Shown: piece after piece, positions 44,680-54,212 of the stretch
How positions within the stretch are numbered: position 1 is the first letter of the stretch
Layout: each line of letters begins with the position of its first letter
Assembly: GCA_963811255.1 (NCBI GenBank)
Contig: CAWEQI010000003.1
Location: forward strand, 1,612,001 to 1,676,000
Origin: Croceibacterium_B sp963811255
Lineage (GTDB): Bacteria; Pseudomonadota; Alphaproteobacteria; Sphingomonadales; Sphingomonadaceae
Length of the DNA: 64,000 nt
Direction: 5' to 3'
The notes under the pieces: model-generated
What the model was told of the DNA's origin: nothing
The model's input: the letters and a program-made list of their open reading frames with translations, nothing else
The model's database searches: none
Translations under genes and position numbers: made by a program

Positions 44680-46958
44680 ACGATGCAGTGGGCCTTGCCC
44701 AGGGCAGCTGGGGACCGGACGGCCGGCCCGATCCCGTCAGCGAGCGCAAGCACGGCCTGATCGGCGCTCAGCTGCCGCGGGTCGATGGCTCGCTCAAGGT
44801 CCGCGGGAAGGCGCTGTTCGCCGCCGAGTTGCCGCTAGAGGAGATGCTCTACGCCGCCCTCGCCTATAGCACCATCGCCCGCGGCCGGATCGCCGAGCTG
44901 GACACCGCGGCGGCAGAGGCCGCGCCGGGCGTGGTGCTGGTGATGACCCACCGCAACTGCCCAAGGCTGAAGGCGATCCCGTCGTTCCTCAGCGAGGGCA
45001 AGTCAATGTCGGGCGACGACCTACCGATCATGCAGGATGCCGAGATCCACTGGAACGGCGAGCCGATCGCCGCGGTCCTTGCCGAGACGCAGGAGCAGGC
45101 CGACCACGCCGCCTCGCTGATCCGCGCGACCTATGAGCAAGACAATGCGGTCACCGCGTTCACCCAGGCAATGGAGCGCGAGACCAGGACCGGTGAATTC
45201 TTCGGCCAGCCGCTGCGCAACGACGTCGGCGATGCCGAGGCTGCGCTGGCCGCCGCGCCGTTTAAGGTGGACCACAAATACGGCACCCCGCGCTATAACC
45301 ACAACGCGATCGAGCCGCACGCCGCCACCCTTGCCTGGGACGGCGACCGGCTTATGGTTCACGATTCCACACAAGGCGTGGCGCATACCGCCTGGTCCTA
45401 CGCCTACGCCTTCGGCATCGACGAGGGCCAGGTCCACGTCTCGTCGCCGTTCGTCGGCGGCGGGTTCGGCGGCAAGGGGATGTGGCACCACCAGATACTC
45501 GCTGCCGCCGCCGCGCGGCTGGCGGGACGGCCGGTGCGGATCGCCCTCTCGCGCGAGGGGGTTTACCGCGTGGTCGGCGGGCGGACCTGCACCGAGCAGC
45601 GCGTCGCCATCGGCGCCGACGCCGACGGCCGCTTCGCTGCAATGATCCACACCGGCACGGTGGCGATGACCCGCCACAACAACGTGCCCGAGCCGTTCAT
45701 CAACCCGACGCGCACGCTCTACCGCTCCGACACGTTCAAGCTCGCCGTCGAGGTCACCTATCTCGACATGCTGGCCAACACTTTCATGCGCGCGCCCGGC
45801 GAGACCCCCGGCAGCTTCGCGCTTGAATTGGCGATCGACGAACTGGCCTACGAGCTGGATATCGACCCCGTCGAGCTGCGCCTGCGCAACGACCCCGAGC
45901 AGGACCCGCTCAATGGGCAGCCGTTCTCCTCCCACCACATGGCGGAGGCCTACCGCGCCGGCGCCGAGCGCTTCGGCTGGGCCAAGCGCAGCAGCACGCC
46001 CGGCGCGGTGCGCGAGGGCGAATGGCAGGTCGGAAGGGGCGTCGCCACCGCGACCTACCCCTACTTCCGCATGCCCGGCGGCGCCGCGCGGATCACATTG
46101 ACGCGCGACGGGCGCGCGAGCGTCGCCACCGCCGCGCACGAGATGGGCATGGGCACCGCGACCGCGCTGACCCAGGTCGCCGCCGAGCGGCTTGGCCTGC
46201 CACCGGGCAAAGTCGCGGTCGAGATCGGCGATTCCACCCTTCCCGGCCTGATCCTCGCCGGCGGATCGCAGCAGACCGCCTCGGTCGGCGCCGGGTTCGT
46301 CGCCGCACACCGCAAGCTGGTCGAGGAACTGCTGCGGCTCGCGGGCAACGCCTCGCCGCTCAGCGGGCTTGGCCCCGAAGATGTCGGCGGGGTCGATGGC
46401 GGCCTGTGCAAGCTCGACGAGCCGGAGCGGCGCGAGAGCTACGCCGCCATTCTCGCCCGCGCCGGCCGCGACGAGCTGAGCGTGGAAGGCGTCGCCTCAG
46501 ACCCGATCGAGCTGCGGCACTGGTCGATGCATTCCTACGGCGCGATGTTCTGCGAGGCGCGGGTCAGCGCCGTAACCGGCGAAGTGCGCGTCAGCCGCTT
46601 CCTCGGCTCATTCGACTGCGGCCGAATTATCAACGCGGGCACCGCCGCCAGCCAGTTCCGCGGCGGCATCGTCATGGGCCTGGGGATGGCGCTGATGGAG
46701 GAAACCCTGTTCGATGAGCGCAACGGGCGGATCATCAACCCGAGCCTCAGCGACTATCACATGCCGGTCCACCTCGACGTGCCAGCGATCGAGGTGATGT
46801 GGACCGACATCCCCGATCCGCACACCCCTATGGGCGCGCACGGCATCGGCGAAATCGGCATCGTCGGCGTCGCCGCCGCGGTCGCCAACGCGGTCTTCAA
46901 CGCCACCGGAAAGCGTATCCGCGACCTACCGATCACGCCTGACAAGCTGCTGATGTAG
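44676..46958 (+). CDS. Aldehyde oxidoreductase molybdopterin subunit (PaoC/YagR-type)
   Basis: A 760-residue large subunit; the ATG overlaps the FAD-subunit stop. Molybdenum-cofactor motifs are SSPFVGGGFGGKG, FMRAPGETPGSFALE, ILAGGSQQTASVGAG and the C-terminal AHGIGEIGIVG, which holds the catalytic Glu. It oxidises aldehydes, often aromatic ones, to acids. Maturation proteins (PaoD-type cytosine-nucleotide inserter) are not nearby. It fits with the aldehyde dehydrogenase and lignostilbene-type dioxygenase further on as part of aromatic-aldehyde metabolism. Confidence 0.9.
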   Translation: MNDAVGLAQGSWGPDGRPDPVSERKHGLIGAQLPRVDGSLKVRGKALFAAELPLEEMLYAALAYSTIARGRIAELDTAAAEAAPGVVLVMTHRNCPRLKAIPSFLSEGKSMSGDDLPIMQDAEIHWNGEPIAAVLAETQEQADHAASLIRATYEQDNAVTAFTQAMERETRTGEFFGQPLRNDVGDAEAALAAAPFKVDHKYGTPRYNHNAIEPHAATLAWDGDRLMVHDSTQGVAHTAWSYAYAFGIDEGQVHVSSPFVGGGFGGKGMWHHQILAAAAARLAGRPVRIALSREGVYRVVGGRTCTEQRVAIGADADGRFAAMIHTGTVAMTRHNNVPEPFINPTRTLYRSDTFKLAVEVTYLDMLANTFMRAPGETPGSFALELAIDELAYELDIDPVELRLRNDPEQDPLNGQPFSSHHMAEAYRAGAERFGWAKRSSTPGAVREGEWQVGRGVATATYPYFRMPGGAARITLTRDGRASVATAAHEMGMGTATALTQVAAERLGLPPGKVAVEIGDSTLPGLILAGGSQQTASVGAGFVAAHRKLVEELLRLAGNASPLSGLGPEDVGGVDGGLCKLDEPERRESYAAILARAGRDELSVEGVASDPIELRHWSMHSYGAMFCEARVSAVTGEVRVSRFLGSFDCGRIINAGTAASQFRGGIVMGLGMALMEETLFDERNGRIINPSLSDYHMPVHLDVPAIEVMWTDIPDPHTPMGAHGIGEIGIVGVAAAVANAVFNATGKRIRDLPITPDKLLM

Positions 46959-47011
46959 CGCCCTCCGCCTCCGTTCACACTTGCGGTACGGCGCCAGCCG
47001 AAGGCACTCTT

Positions 47012-47950
47012 CTATCGCTGCCCAGGCGGCGTCCAGGGCGAAACGGTGTAGTACGGCGCCTGATAGAAGGTGGCGACGACGGCCGCGATGCAGCCATGCG
47101 TCACCTTGAACATCTCAAGCAGACCCCAGCTCTGCGGTTCCTGGAACACCGACTTGACGCGAGTGCCATCGGTCAACTTGTACGTGTCCAGCACGCCCTT
47201 GTGATCGATGAAGCCGCGTGCCATCGCGATCTGACGATCCTCGTCCACCAGCACGATTTCGCGACGGACGCGGTTATTGAACAAGTAGCGGCCGGATTCG
47301 AATCCGCCCTTGATATCCTTGAACAACAGACCGTTTTCCCGTCGCGTGGCATTGGCGTGAAAACAGGTCCCACGGATTTCGCCGTCGTTGTGCTGCAGCG
47401 TGTCGAAGTACCCGTTGGCGTGCGCGATCAGCGCTTCGCGCGACACGCGGTCGCGCTTCGGCACGACCTTTTCGATAATCGGATCCTGGACGTAGTCGTC
47501 GACGTCGCCGATCGGCGTCGGCGGGCTCGACAGATTGCGCCGGGTGGAGATGATCTGCTCGACCTCGGTAATCTTGCCGTGTCCGACCCTCAGCCGAATG
47601 GCCAGGAATCCGGGCACCTCGCGCTGGCGAATGGCAGTGAAGATGCCAACCGTTCCCGTCACCGGATCGGAAATCGTCAGTGGGCGGCCGACCTCTTCGG
47701 TCACGGTGTCCCAGGTGCCGTCGGGAAACGGCATTTCGACGTTGTTCTCCGTGAAGCGCACATGGTCGGCAAAGGGCGCGAGGGCGGGATCGTGCGCCAG
47801 ATAGGCCGCGCGATAGCGGTCGCCAATCTGCTCGAGCGTCGCCTTGTCGGTTGCCTGCATGTCGCTCTCTCCGCTTGTCGCCGTCAGGAAGATCGCCGCC
47901 AGCGCAGCGAGCGCCGGTTTCGCCATTCTCATCAGATTCATCGATCCCAT
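47012..47950 (-). CDS. Secreted DUF8021-like protein of the dioxygenase operon
   Basis: A 312-residue protein. A hydrophobic leader (AKPALAALAAIFLTATSG) suggests export. An NTF2/SnoaL-like beginning (IGDRYRAAYLAHDPALAPFADHVRFTENN) is followed by VGIFTAIRQREVPGFLAIRLRVGHGKITEVEQIISTR and a second cone-like half; such proteins are often named DUF8021. The function is unknown. It is the last gene of an operon with two DUF3237 proteins and a carotenoid-oxygenase-type enzyme, so a role in breakdown of a cleaved aromatic product is likely. The ATG follows AGGA by about 9 bases. Confidence 0.7.
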   Translation of the reverse strand: MGSMNLMRMAKPALAALAAIFLTATSGESDMQATDKATLEQIGDRYRAAYLAHDPALAPFADHVRFTENNVEMPFPDGTWDTVTEEVGRPLTISDPVTGTVGIFTAIRQREVPGFLAIRLRVGHGKITEVEQIISTRRNLSSPPTPIGDVDDYVQDPIIEKVVPKRDRVSREALIAHANGYFDTLQHNDGEIRGTCFHANATRRENGLLFKDIKGGFESGRYLFNNRVRREIVLVDEDRQIAMARGFIDHKGVLDTYKLTDGTRVKSVFQEPQSWGLLEMFKVTHGCIAAVVATFYQAPYYTVSPWTPPGQR

Positions 47951-47975
47951 CCCTTCCCTTCCTGGCCAGCCCCGC

Positions 47976-48428
47976 TCAAAGCACTTCGGAATAGCGGATG
48001 ATCATCTTGTCCTCGCCAATCTCTGTCGCGACGCCGAGAAAGAACAGGCCAAGCACCCAGTTGTGCTGACTTCGAACGTCGGCGTCGACCCAACTGGTGA
48101 CCCGATAGTATCCGTCCGGCCGCTGGTAACCGATGTTGCGGATGTAGAGCCATTCGCCCTGCCGGTCGCGAACGAGCACGTGAGCGCCGATGTCGATGAC
48201 GCCGTCCGCCCGCGCGATTGAATATTCTCCCGCGCCCTGCGGATAGACGGCCCCTTCGATCTTGCCGCTGATCGTGCCGCCGGCGATCGGGCGGAAGATC
48301 CGTTTGCCGCGCGGTGTCTCCTCGATCCGGCTCTCGCCGAAGCCCAGCGTCAGTTCGAAGGCCGGCGCGAAGCCGATGTTGGCGACGAGATCTGGCGAGC
48401 GATCGGCGGGAATGACGAAGTCGCCCAT
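47976..48428 (-). CDS. DUF3237 protein (second copy)
   Basis: 150 residues, starting MGDFVIPADRS at an ATG that overlaps the preceding stop (TGATG). The DUF3237 pattern is clear: GGTISGKIEGAVYPQGAGEYSIARADGVIDIGAHVLVRDRQGEWLYIRNIGYQ, ending MIIRYSEVL. The domain is a small beta-barrel of unknown activity found beside oxidoreductases. It is paired with another DUF3237 gene upstream, suggesting a heteromer or consecutive steps. Confidence 0.8.
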   Translation of the reverse strand: MGDFVIPADRSPDLVANIGFAPAFELTLGFGESRIEETPRGKRIFRPIAGGTISGKIEGAVYPQGAGEYSIARADGVIDIGAHVLVRDRQGEWLYIRNIGYQRPDGYYRVTSWVDADVRSQHNWVLGLFFLGVATEIGEDKMIIRYSEVL

Positions 48429-48973
48429 CACAGCACCTCGAAATAGGTGAAGATCGTACGATCGGGATCGGTGCGCCGCAGCCCGTGGCCGAGGAACAGC
48501 GTGTGGTTCATCCAGTCGTGCGGGCTGTCTTTCGGCGCGTCGAAGAACGGCGAGGTACGCATGCGCAGCGGCACTTCGGAATCGGGTGGAGCGACGAAGT
48601 CCTGCTGGAGCGTGCCATTGGGCCGGCGCGGCGGGAGACGGCGCTCCAGCGCCGTGGAGGGGTCCCAACCCACCCGGCGCATATAGGCCCGGTTGTTGAT
48701 GTAGATGGTGTGGCCGTCGGCCGCCTCGAACATGTACTGCGCATCCAGCGGGCCGCCGCCACCGCCGAAATCCGCACCCCCATAGGGTACCACCTTACCC
48801 TGAAGCCGCGGCCCCCAGATGTCGCCCCCCACGGCCGGCACGAACGCGCGTCGGAAGGGCGCTTCGATGATGATCCGTTCACGGAAGAACACGCTGACCG
48901 AAAAGGCCCAACGGTATCGCACTCCATTTTGCTCGCGGACGGGCGGTGGGTTCTCTCCTGCGGCTAGTGTCAT
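48428..48973 (-). CDS. DUF3237 protein (first copy)
   Basis: 181 residues, coupled to the dioxygenase gene by an ATGA overlap. DUF3237 features include AVGGDIWGPRLQGKVVPYGGADF, AQYMFEAADGHTIYINNRAYMRR and a C-terminal TIFTYFEVL closely like the ending of its neighbour (IRYSEVL). It carries a 20-residue N-terminal extension and a central insertion absent from the second copy, so the pair is divergent rather than a recent duplication. Confidence 0.8.
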   Translation of the reverse strand: MTLAAGENPPPVREQNGVRYRWAFSVSVFFRERIIIEAPFRRAFVPAVGGDIWGPRLQGKVVPYGGADFGGGGGPLDAQYMFEAADGHTIYINNRAYMRRVGWDPSTALERRLPPRRPNGTLQQDFVAPPDSEVPLRMRTSPFFDAPKDSPHDWMNHTLFLGHGLRRTDPDRTIFTYFEVL

Positions 48974-50457
48974 GAAGCCGCGCTCCCCGGCGCCCGCGGT
49001 TCAGCCAATTGCTCGGCATCGCACCAGATGCCGTGCACCTGGGCATCAGCCCGGAACGGCAGATACACGCGCGCCAGATCGCCTTCGGCGAGGTGCTGGG
49101 CATCGACGATAACCAGTTCGGTCCGCCTTTCCGCAAGATTGGACACGGTCCCGATCAGGTATCCGTCCCCTTCTTGCGTGCTCCCGCGGCGCGGCACGAA
49201 GCTGCATTCCTGCAAGGTATGCGTGTCGCCGACGAAATAACGATCCAGCTCGCCGGTGTGCAGATCGAACCGTCCATACGAATTGGTCACTGGACCGCGC
49301 AGACCGGCCGCACAAGTCTGGTCGAACGGGCGGCTTGGGTCATTGAAATTGGTGAAGGCATAACGCTGCGGCAGCGTCATGTAGCGCGGGTCGACCTTGC
49401 CCAAATCGCTGATCGGAGGCGGGAACAGGATTTCCTCCTCCCAGGTGTCGTCCGACTTATCGAGATCGAAGGTCAGCTTGCGGATATAGGAGACCGCCTT
49501 GGCTGGATCCCAGGCCGAGCCGTCGACATTGGGGAAGAAGGGGAAGAAGTTGGAATCGTAAAATGGGGCGTAGAGCGTCACCCTGTTGCCCTCACTGTAC
49601 GCGTTGAAGGTGTGCATCATGCACCGTTCGGGGCCCTTGAACCAGCGGATGTCCGATCCGTCCCCGTCGCGCCGCATGATTCCGATCATGCTGGGCAGCT
49701 GCCGGTCCCAACCCCAGTGAATTTTGCCCGCGCGCAGACGGTCCATGCTGGTGGTGTAGCAGGCGAAGGGGAAGATCAGATGCTCCTGCGTGACCGCGAA
49801 ATCGTGGATCAGCGACACGTAGGGCACCTTCAGCCGAACCTCGCGCTGCACCTCGCCGGCCGCGTCGATGAAATAGACGAACAGATCATCGCTCGCGAGG
49901 CCGGTCGCCTCGTATCCGAAAGCGATCAGTTCGCCGCTGAGGGGGTCGAGCTTCGGATGGGCGGTGAAGGTTTCGCTGGCGTAGCGATCACCGAGATCCC
50001 AGAAGCCGATCGTCTGCAGCGAATGGGGATCGATCTCGATCGGGTGCGCATCCTCCTTCAAGGTGAACAGCCTGCCTGCGTGAATCAGTGGCGCCGTGTT
50101 GGAAACCGTCCCGTCGATCCCGCTGACGGCCTCGTCATTGGTGAAGGGATTGCGATAGTAGCCGAACTGTTGACGCCCGGCGGCGAGGTTCGCCTCGAAC
50201 CGCGGCGTGCGCACGAAGCGGCCCTTGTAGCCGACTTTGCCGTCCCTGAAACGGAAGCTGCTGATGTAGCCGTCGGCATGCAGGAAGGCGTCTTCGGGGA
50301 ACTTGGGCGGGTAGTACCATTCGGCGCCGACCCGAAAGAAGGTGCCCTCCATGTCGGATGGAATTTCACCCTCGACCTCGCAATCGAGCAGCTCCGCGTC
50401 GAAGCGCTGTGGCCCTGAAAATGCGCGCGCTTCGACACCGGAAAGGGGAGCGACCAT
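48970..50457 (-). CDS. Carotenoid-oxygenase family enzyme (lignostilbene dioxygenase-like)
   Basis: A 495-residue protein with the seven-bladed propeller family layout. Four iron-binding His are visible in TAHPKLD, LIHDFAV, CMMHTFNAY and QVHGIWCD. The enzyme adds O2 across a C=C bond, as in lignostilbene-alpha,beta-dioxygenases or apocarotenoid oxygenases. The start follows GAGGA. It is the first gene of a four-gene minus-strand operon with DUF3237 x2 and a DUF8021-like protein. A stilbene or other lignin-derived substrate is inferred from sphingomonad precedent; no carotenoid genes are near. Confidence 0.87.
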   Translation of the reverse strand: MVAPLSGVEARAFSGPQRFDAELLDCEVEGEIPSDMEGTFFRVGAEWYYPPKFPEDAFLHADGYISSFRFRDGKVGYKGRFVRTPRFEANLAAGRQQFGYYRNPFTNDEAVSGIDGTVSNTAPLIHAGRLFTLKEDAHPIEIDPHSLQTIGFWDLGDRYASETFTAHPKLDPLSGELIAFGYEATGLASDDLFVYFIDAAGEVQREVRLKVPYVSLIHDFAVTQEHLIFPFACYTTSMDRLRAGKIHWGWDRQLPSMIGIMRRDGDGSDIRWFKGPERCMMHTFNAYSEGNRVTLYAPFYDSNFFPFFPNVDGSAWDPAKAVSYIRKLTFDLDKSDDTWEEEILFPPPISDLGKVDPRYMTLPQRYAFTNFNDPSRPFDQTCAAGLRGPVTNSYGRFDLHTGELDRYFVGDTHTLQECSFVPRRGSTQEGDGYLIGTVSNLAERRTELVIVDAQHLAEGDLARVYLPFRADAQVHGIWCDAEQLAEPRAPGSAAS

Positions 50458-51243
50458 CGTTCGTCTTCCTCATGCGTTCGAGTGCCCCTGCAAGCCGTGA
50501 CTACCAAGGAATGGCTCTCCTGGCTAACGCCGATGCCGGCGTGAAGGTGCGTGAACGAGGCTTATGTGTGGCCCCATCTTGGGTCCGCAGTGTCGAGGTG
50601 GGGTGCGGCTTTGCAGCCCTCCACGCTGCTAAACGTGCAGGCAAAACGGGTTGAATCTTAGCACCTGGCGCAGCCTGCTCGGCCTCGGCATGGCGGCGGC
50701 CTTGGCCGCCCGCAGGGTGCGCGCGGGCCGGTTCGTTCGCGCCGAGCGCCGATAGAGTCGCCTTTCGCGTTCCACCGCTCCGCATTACTCCCTTCCGAAG
50801 CAGGGCGCACTGGCGGTGCTGTCAGTCACAATGCAACTTGTCTCCGATTGAATATCCATCAGGCCCTCGACAACAGCGATCTCCCTGCAGTCATGTCCTC
50901 CCTTCGCCTGAGGCTTCCGTGTCACCGCTTCAAGAGAATCTGCCGTGTACGAACAGCGGGATATTACGCTGCGCTGAAAGGCGTCTTCGGGTCATGCGAC
51001 AGAAGAGCGATCCAGCGATGCTCGGGCGTTTGGAACGCATAGCCCCTATTCTCAGGCTGTGGACGCGGCCCTGTTCCAAGGGGTTAGACCTGTTGCCCAT
51101 TTGAGTTGCGCGCGCGACGGCGGCACGGTTGCACTTCGGGCATGCTCGACTTTGCAATTCACACCGGTTGTGGGGAACCCGAAGGTCGAACGAAGGCAAG
51201 GAGCTGCGACCGGCAGCTTTGGAAGAGCGGCAGGTAAGGAACC
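50458..51243. other. Intergenic region at the left edge of the accessory island
   Basis: No convincing gene is seen. The stretch separates divergent genes and so should hold their promoters, but no clear -35/-10 was found. Its main content is the 40-base IS-end-like repeat at 50811-50850. Confidence 0.5.
50811..50850 (+). repeat. IS-end-like repeat, left copy
   Basis: Begins TGGCGGTGCTGTCAGTC and continues GCAACTTGTCTCCGAT. It matches 56841-56880 at about 35 of 40 bases in the same orientation. The right copy directly borders an IS6-family transposase fragment, so this copy probably marks a lost or recombined insertion sequence. Confidence 0.6.
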
Positions 51244-52836
51244 ATGGTTGACGAGCCCGACAGCGACGTTTTGGTACTCGAACAAGAATTGCTGCTCCAC
51301 GGCGATTGCGGGGGCGACACCGCCTTTCCCGTCGAATCGGATGTTCTGCTGCTAGATACCCCCCTGCCGGCGGCGGGCCCGGTGATGACAATTGAGATCG
51401 GGCCGGTGCGGCGCGCGCATGCGATGCCGGAACCACACTTCGGCCCAATCAGGTCCAACAGCACAGTTCCTGCAGTGAGTAGCGCCGCGAACTCGTCGCC
51501 TGCAGCATTCGAACGCACGTCTTCAGAGGGCCACTTGGGCGATCTTCTTCTGATCGCTCGACAGGCGGCAACGGCATACAGAGCCGACGAAGCGCGGACG
51601 CGAAAATCTCTCTACGCGACGCTCGCCAGCGCTTACGATCTCTCCCTCGCCGCGGTGCAGGATCCGCAAGGATTTGCGCGACTGCTCGACCGAGCGGGAT
51701 TGAAGATGCAGCACCGAGCGCCGATGACGCCGATCCTCAAGCTTGTCTTCGGCAGCGACTACGACAAGGCTCGACTGACCGAGTACGCCGCAGTCTTGGC
51801 TCACGGCCACCGCAAACTGGTCCTGCCCGGCCAATTCGCGGAGTATCTCAAGCAGGCCAAGGGCGGACTCAAAGCCATCATCGAACGAGAACGGTCACTC
51901 CGTAGGGGAGAGGACGGTTCAGCTCAGCGCGCCGAGCGGATTCAACCTCGCCGATCCATCGCCAGGCGCCTAGCGGGTTTCCGGCCGGGTATGTTCCAGA
52001 TTAGCAGCCTTGCTGGCGACCTCGCCGCATTCGATCCCGCGGCAGCGCGAGCGAACCCGCCGGCCGGCAATGTCTACCACGCCGATCCGTTCTTATGGCG
52101 ACGCGGCGGCCAGAACTACTGCTTCTTTGAAACATACGATTACCAGATTGGAAGGGGCCACATCAGTGTTGCCTCTTTGGCGGGAGGGCGGCTGGGCAAT
52201 ATCCGCACGGCGCTTTGCACGCATTATCATCTCTCGTTTCCGTTCCTTTTTGAGCACGATGGCGAGCTGTTTATGATGCCGGAAAGCTGCGCGATGAAGC
52301 GCATTGAAATCTGGCGCTGCACCGGCTTTCCCGACCGCTGGCAGTTGCACGCGACCGGTCTGGACGGTGTGCTAGCAGCGGACTCGAGCCTGGCGGAGAT
52401 AGACGGCCGCTGGTGGCTGTTCACCAATATCGCGACGGATCCGTTTGGCGACCTTAATTCGGAGCTCCACCTTTTCCAGATCGACGGCCCCGATCTCCGC
52501 TCGATTACTCCGCATCCGCTCAATCCGGTGCAATTCGACGCTCGCGTGGCGCGCAATGCCGGCCGGATCATTCGCGACGGACCCGCGCTCTTGCGACCTG
52601 CGCAAGAGAACTCCCACGGCACGTACGGATACGGACTCAACCTGATGCGGATCGACGCTCTGTCCATGGATGAATATTCGGAAGCCCTAGTGCGGCGGAT
52701 TCAACCGGACTTCGGCGCAGGGTTAATCGGCTGCCATCACATTGACATGAGGGGCGATCTCATCGTGTTTGACTCACGGCGAAGGTTGGGCGGACGCGCC
52801 GGAAAATCGCCGCTACGTGACCTGGTTGCCGCATGA
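51244..52836 (+). CDS. Chimeric protein: unknown N-terminal domain + Gint1-like glucosyl/glucosamine-transferase-associated domain
   Basis: A 530-residue protein; the ATG follows AAGGAA. Residues 1-90 are acidic and low in recognisable structure. Residues about 95-215 form an unrecognised helical domain (TRKSLYATLASAYDLSLAAV...KLVLPGQFAEYLKQAKGG). Residues 260-530 resemble the propeller-like domain of glucosamine inositolphosphorylceramide transferases (YHADPFLWRRGGQNYCFFE, FPFLFEHDGELFMMPES, FPDRWQLHATGLDGVLAADSSL). Its stop overlaps the glycosyltransferase gene (ATGA). Sphingomonads make glycosphingolipids, so envelope glycolipid or polysaccharide modification is plausible. The N-terminal part may have been added by gene fusion. 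Confidence 0.65.
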   Translation: MVDEPDSDVLVLEQELLLHGDCGGDTAFPVESDVLLLDTPLPAAGPVMTIEIGPVRRAHAMPEPHFGPIRSNSTVPAVSSAANSSPAAFERTSSEGHLGDLLLIARQAATAYRADEARTRKSLYATLASAYDLSLAAVQDPQGFARLLDRAGLKMQHRAPMTPILKLVFGSDYDKARLTEYAAVLAHGHRKLVLPGQFAEYLKQAKGGLKAIIERERSLRRGEDGSAQRAERIQPRRSIARRLAGFRPGMFQISSLAGDLAAFDPAAARANPPAGNVYHADPFLWRRGGQNYCFFETYDYQIGRGHISVASLAGGRLGNIRTALCTHYHLSFPFLFEHDGELFMMPESCAMKRIEIWRCTGFPDRWQLHATGLDGVLAADSSLAEIDGRWWLFTNIATDPFGDLNSELHLFQIDGPDLRSITPHPLNPVQFDARVARNAGRIIRDGPALLRPAQENSHGTYGYGLNLMRIDALSMDEYSEALVRRIQPDFGAGLIGCHHIDMRGDLIVFDSRRRLGGRAGKSPLRDLVAA

Positions 52837-54212
52837 CTCGCCGCTTGAGCGATCACGCACCGACCGACGTCAATTCGATCGACCGAGTTGTCGTCATCCA
52901 CGACTATGCCACTTCTGAAGGCGGAGCAGGTATGCTCGCGTCGATGGCCGCCCGGCAATATCGAAAGTCGGGGCTGCCGGTCATGTTCTTTGCCGGCGGC
53001 GCTGGAGATGCCCAGAGTGATCTCGACGGCGTCGAGGTTGTCACCTTGGGGAAGAAATCGTTGCTCAGTACGTCACCCGCGGTGGCAATGCGGCAGGGGT
53101 TTTACAATCGATCGGCGCGTGACGCCTTGCAGGAATGGATCCAGCACAACGACACCTCACGCACCGTTTATCACCTGCACAACTGGTCGCAGATACTCTC
53201 ACCGGCAATCTTCGAAGCGTTGCATCCCGTAGAAGAACGAACCGTCGCGACCTGCCACGACTTCTTCAACGTTTGTCCCAATGGAGGATTCGTGCGCTTC
53301 GCATCGTCCGAGCCCTGTGACCGCCGGCCATTGTCCCTGGGCTGTCTCGCCACTCAGTGCGACAGGCGCAGCGCGGCCCACAAGTATTGGCGTACGACGC
53401 GCCATCTGCGCCTCCATCGCGCCGCGCAGTTTCACACCAATCGCGCCACCTTCACCTTCCTGCACGAGCGAATGCGCGCCAAGTTCCTAGCCGCAGGATT
53501 TGCCGCGTCCGATCTTCGCACGATTCCCAATCCCGTCGAACCGTGGACGCGCCATCGGATAGCGGCAGAGAAGAACAAGCGATTCCTGTTTGTGGGACGC
53601 GTCGGCCGCGACAAGGGCGCGGACATTGCCGTCGAGGCCGCACATGCGGCGAACGTACCGATCACGGTGCTGGGGAAAGGTGAACTCACCGATGATCTCA
53701 CGCAGCGATTTCCTAATGCGAGCATGCGCGGATGGTGTAACCGCGAGCAAATCGCCGCAGCGGCCAAGGAATCACGGGCCCTGATCGTGCCCAGCCGAGT
53801 GACGGAGCCGTTCGGCTTGGTCATTCTCGAAGCGGCGATGAGTGGGTTGCCGGTTCTGGTCAGCGAGCGTGCTTATCTTGCCGAGGATGCGGTGCGGGAG
53901 GGCTTCGGGATCGAGTTCGACCCGACCGATTCGCAACGACTCGCCGAGGAGCTCTCTCACCTTGCCCACGCCGACAACTCGATCTTCCGAATGAGTCGCA
54001 ACGGTTTTGCGCGCGCCGCCGCCTACGCGAACTCACCTGAGAGTTGGGCTAGCGCGTTCCTCGATATCTTCCGCGAAAAATTGCGGGCAATGAGCTCCGG
54101 GAGTGGTATGATAGAGCAATGCGGCAACTCGGCAGCACCCTTGACGAGTACGGCGTCATCATTCTGGATGGCGGCAAGGCGGTCTTCCGCCGAGAGCAGG
54201 GCGGTCGTCTGA
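52833..54212 (+). CDS. GT4-family glycosyltransferase
   Basis: A 459-residue protein coupled to the preceding gene. The GT-B fold is visible: an N-terminal VVVIHDYATSEGGAGMLA, a central HLHNWSQILSP, and the donor domain KRFLFVGRVGRDKGADIAVEA, VTEPFGLVILEAAMSGLPVLVSE with the E-x7-E pair. Such enzymes move sugars from nucleotide donors to glycan or lipid acceptors in the cytoplasm. The last ~35 residues (after REKLRAM) are Ser-rich and lie over the start of the DUF5818 gene, so the C-terminus may be a recent readthrough extension. Confidence 0.85.
   Translation: MTRRLSDHAPTDVNSIDRVVVIHDYATSEGGAGMLASMAARQYRKSGLPVMFFAGGAGDAQSDLDGVEVVTLGKKSLLSTSPAVAMRQGFYNRSARDALQEWIQHNDTSRTVYHLHNWSQILSPAIFEALHPVEERTVATCHDFFNVCPNGGFVRFASSEPCDRRPLSLGCLATQCDRRSAAHKYWRTTRHLRLHRAAQFHTNRATFTFLHERMRAKFLAAGFAASDLRTIPNPVEPWTRHRIAAEKNKRFLFVGRVGRDKGADIAVEAAHAANVPITVLGKGELTDDLTQRFPNASMRGWCNREQIAAAAKESRALIVPSRVTEPFGLVILEAAMSGLPVLVSERAYLAEDAVREGFGIEFDPTDSQRLAEELSHLAHADNSIFRMSRNGFARAAAYANSPESWASAFLDIFREKLRAMSSGSGMIEQCGNSAAPLTSTASSFWMAARRSSAESRAVV

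Noticed and set aside
50651..50752. Possible PEP-CTERM-like tail (LLGLGMAAALAARR then basic residues, stop) in the gap before the island
   Set aside because: Too short, without the PEP motif or an upstream reading frame; could be chance in GC-rich DNA.
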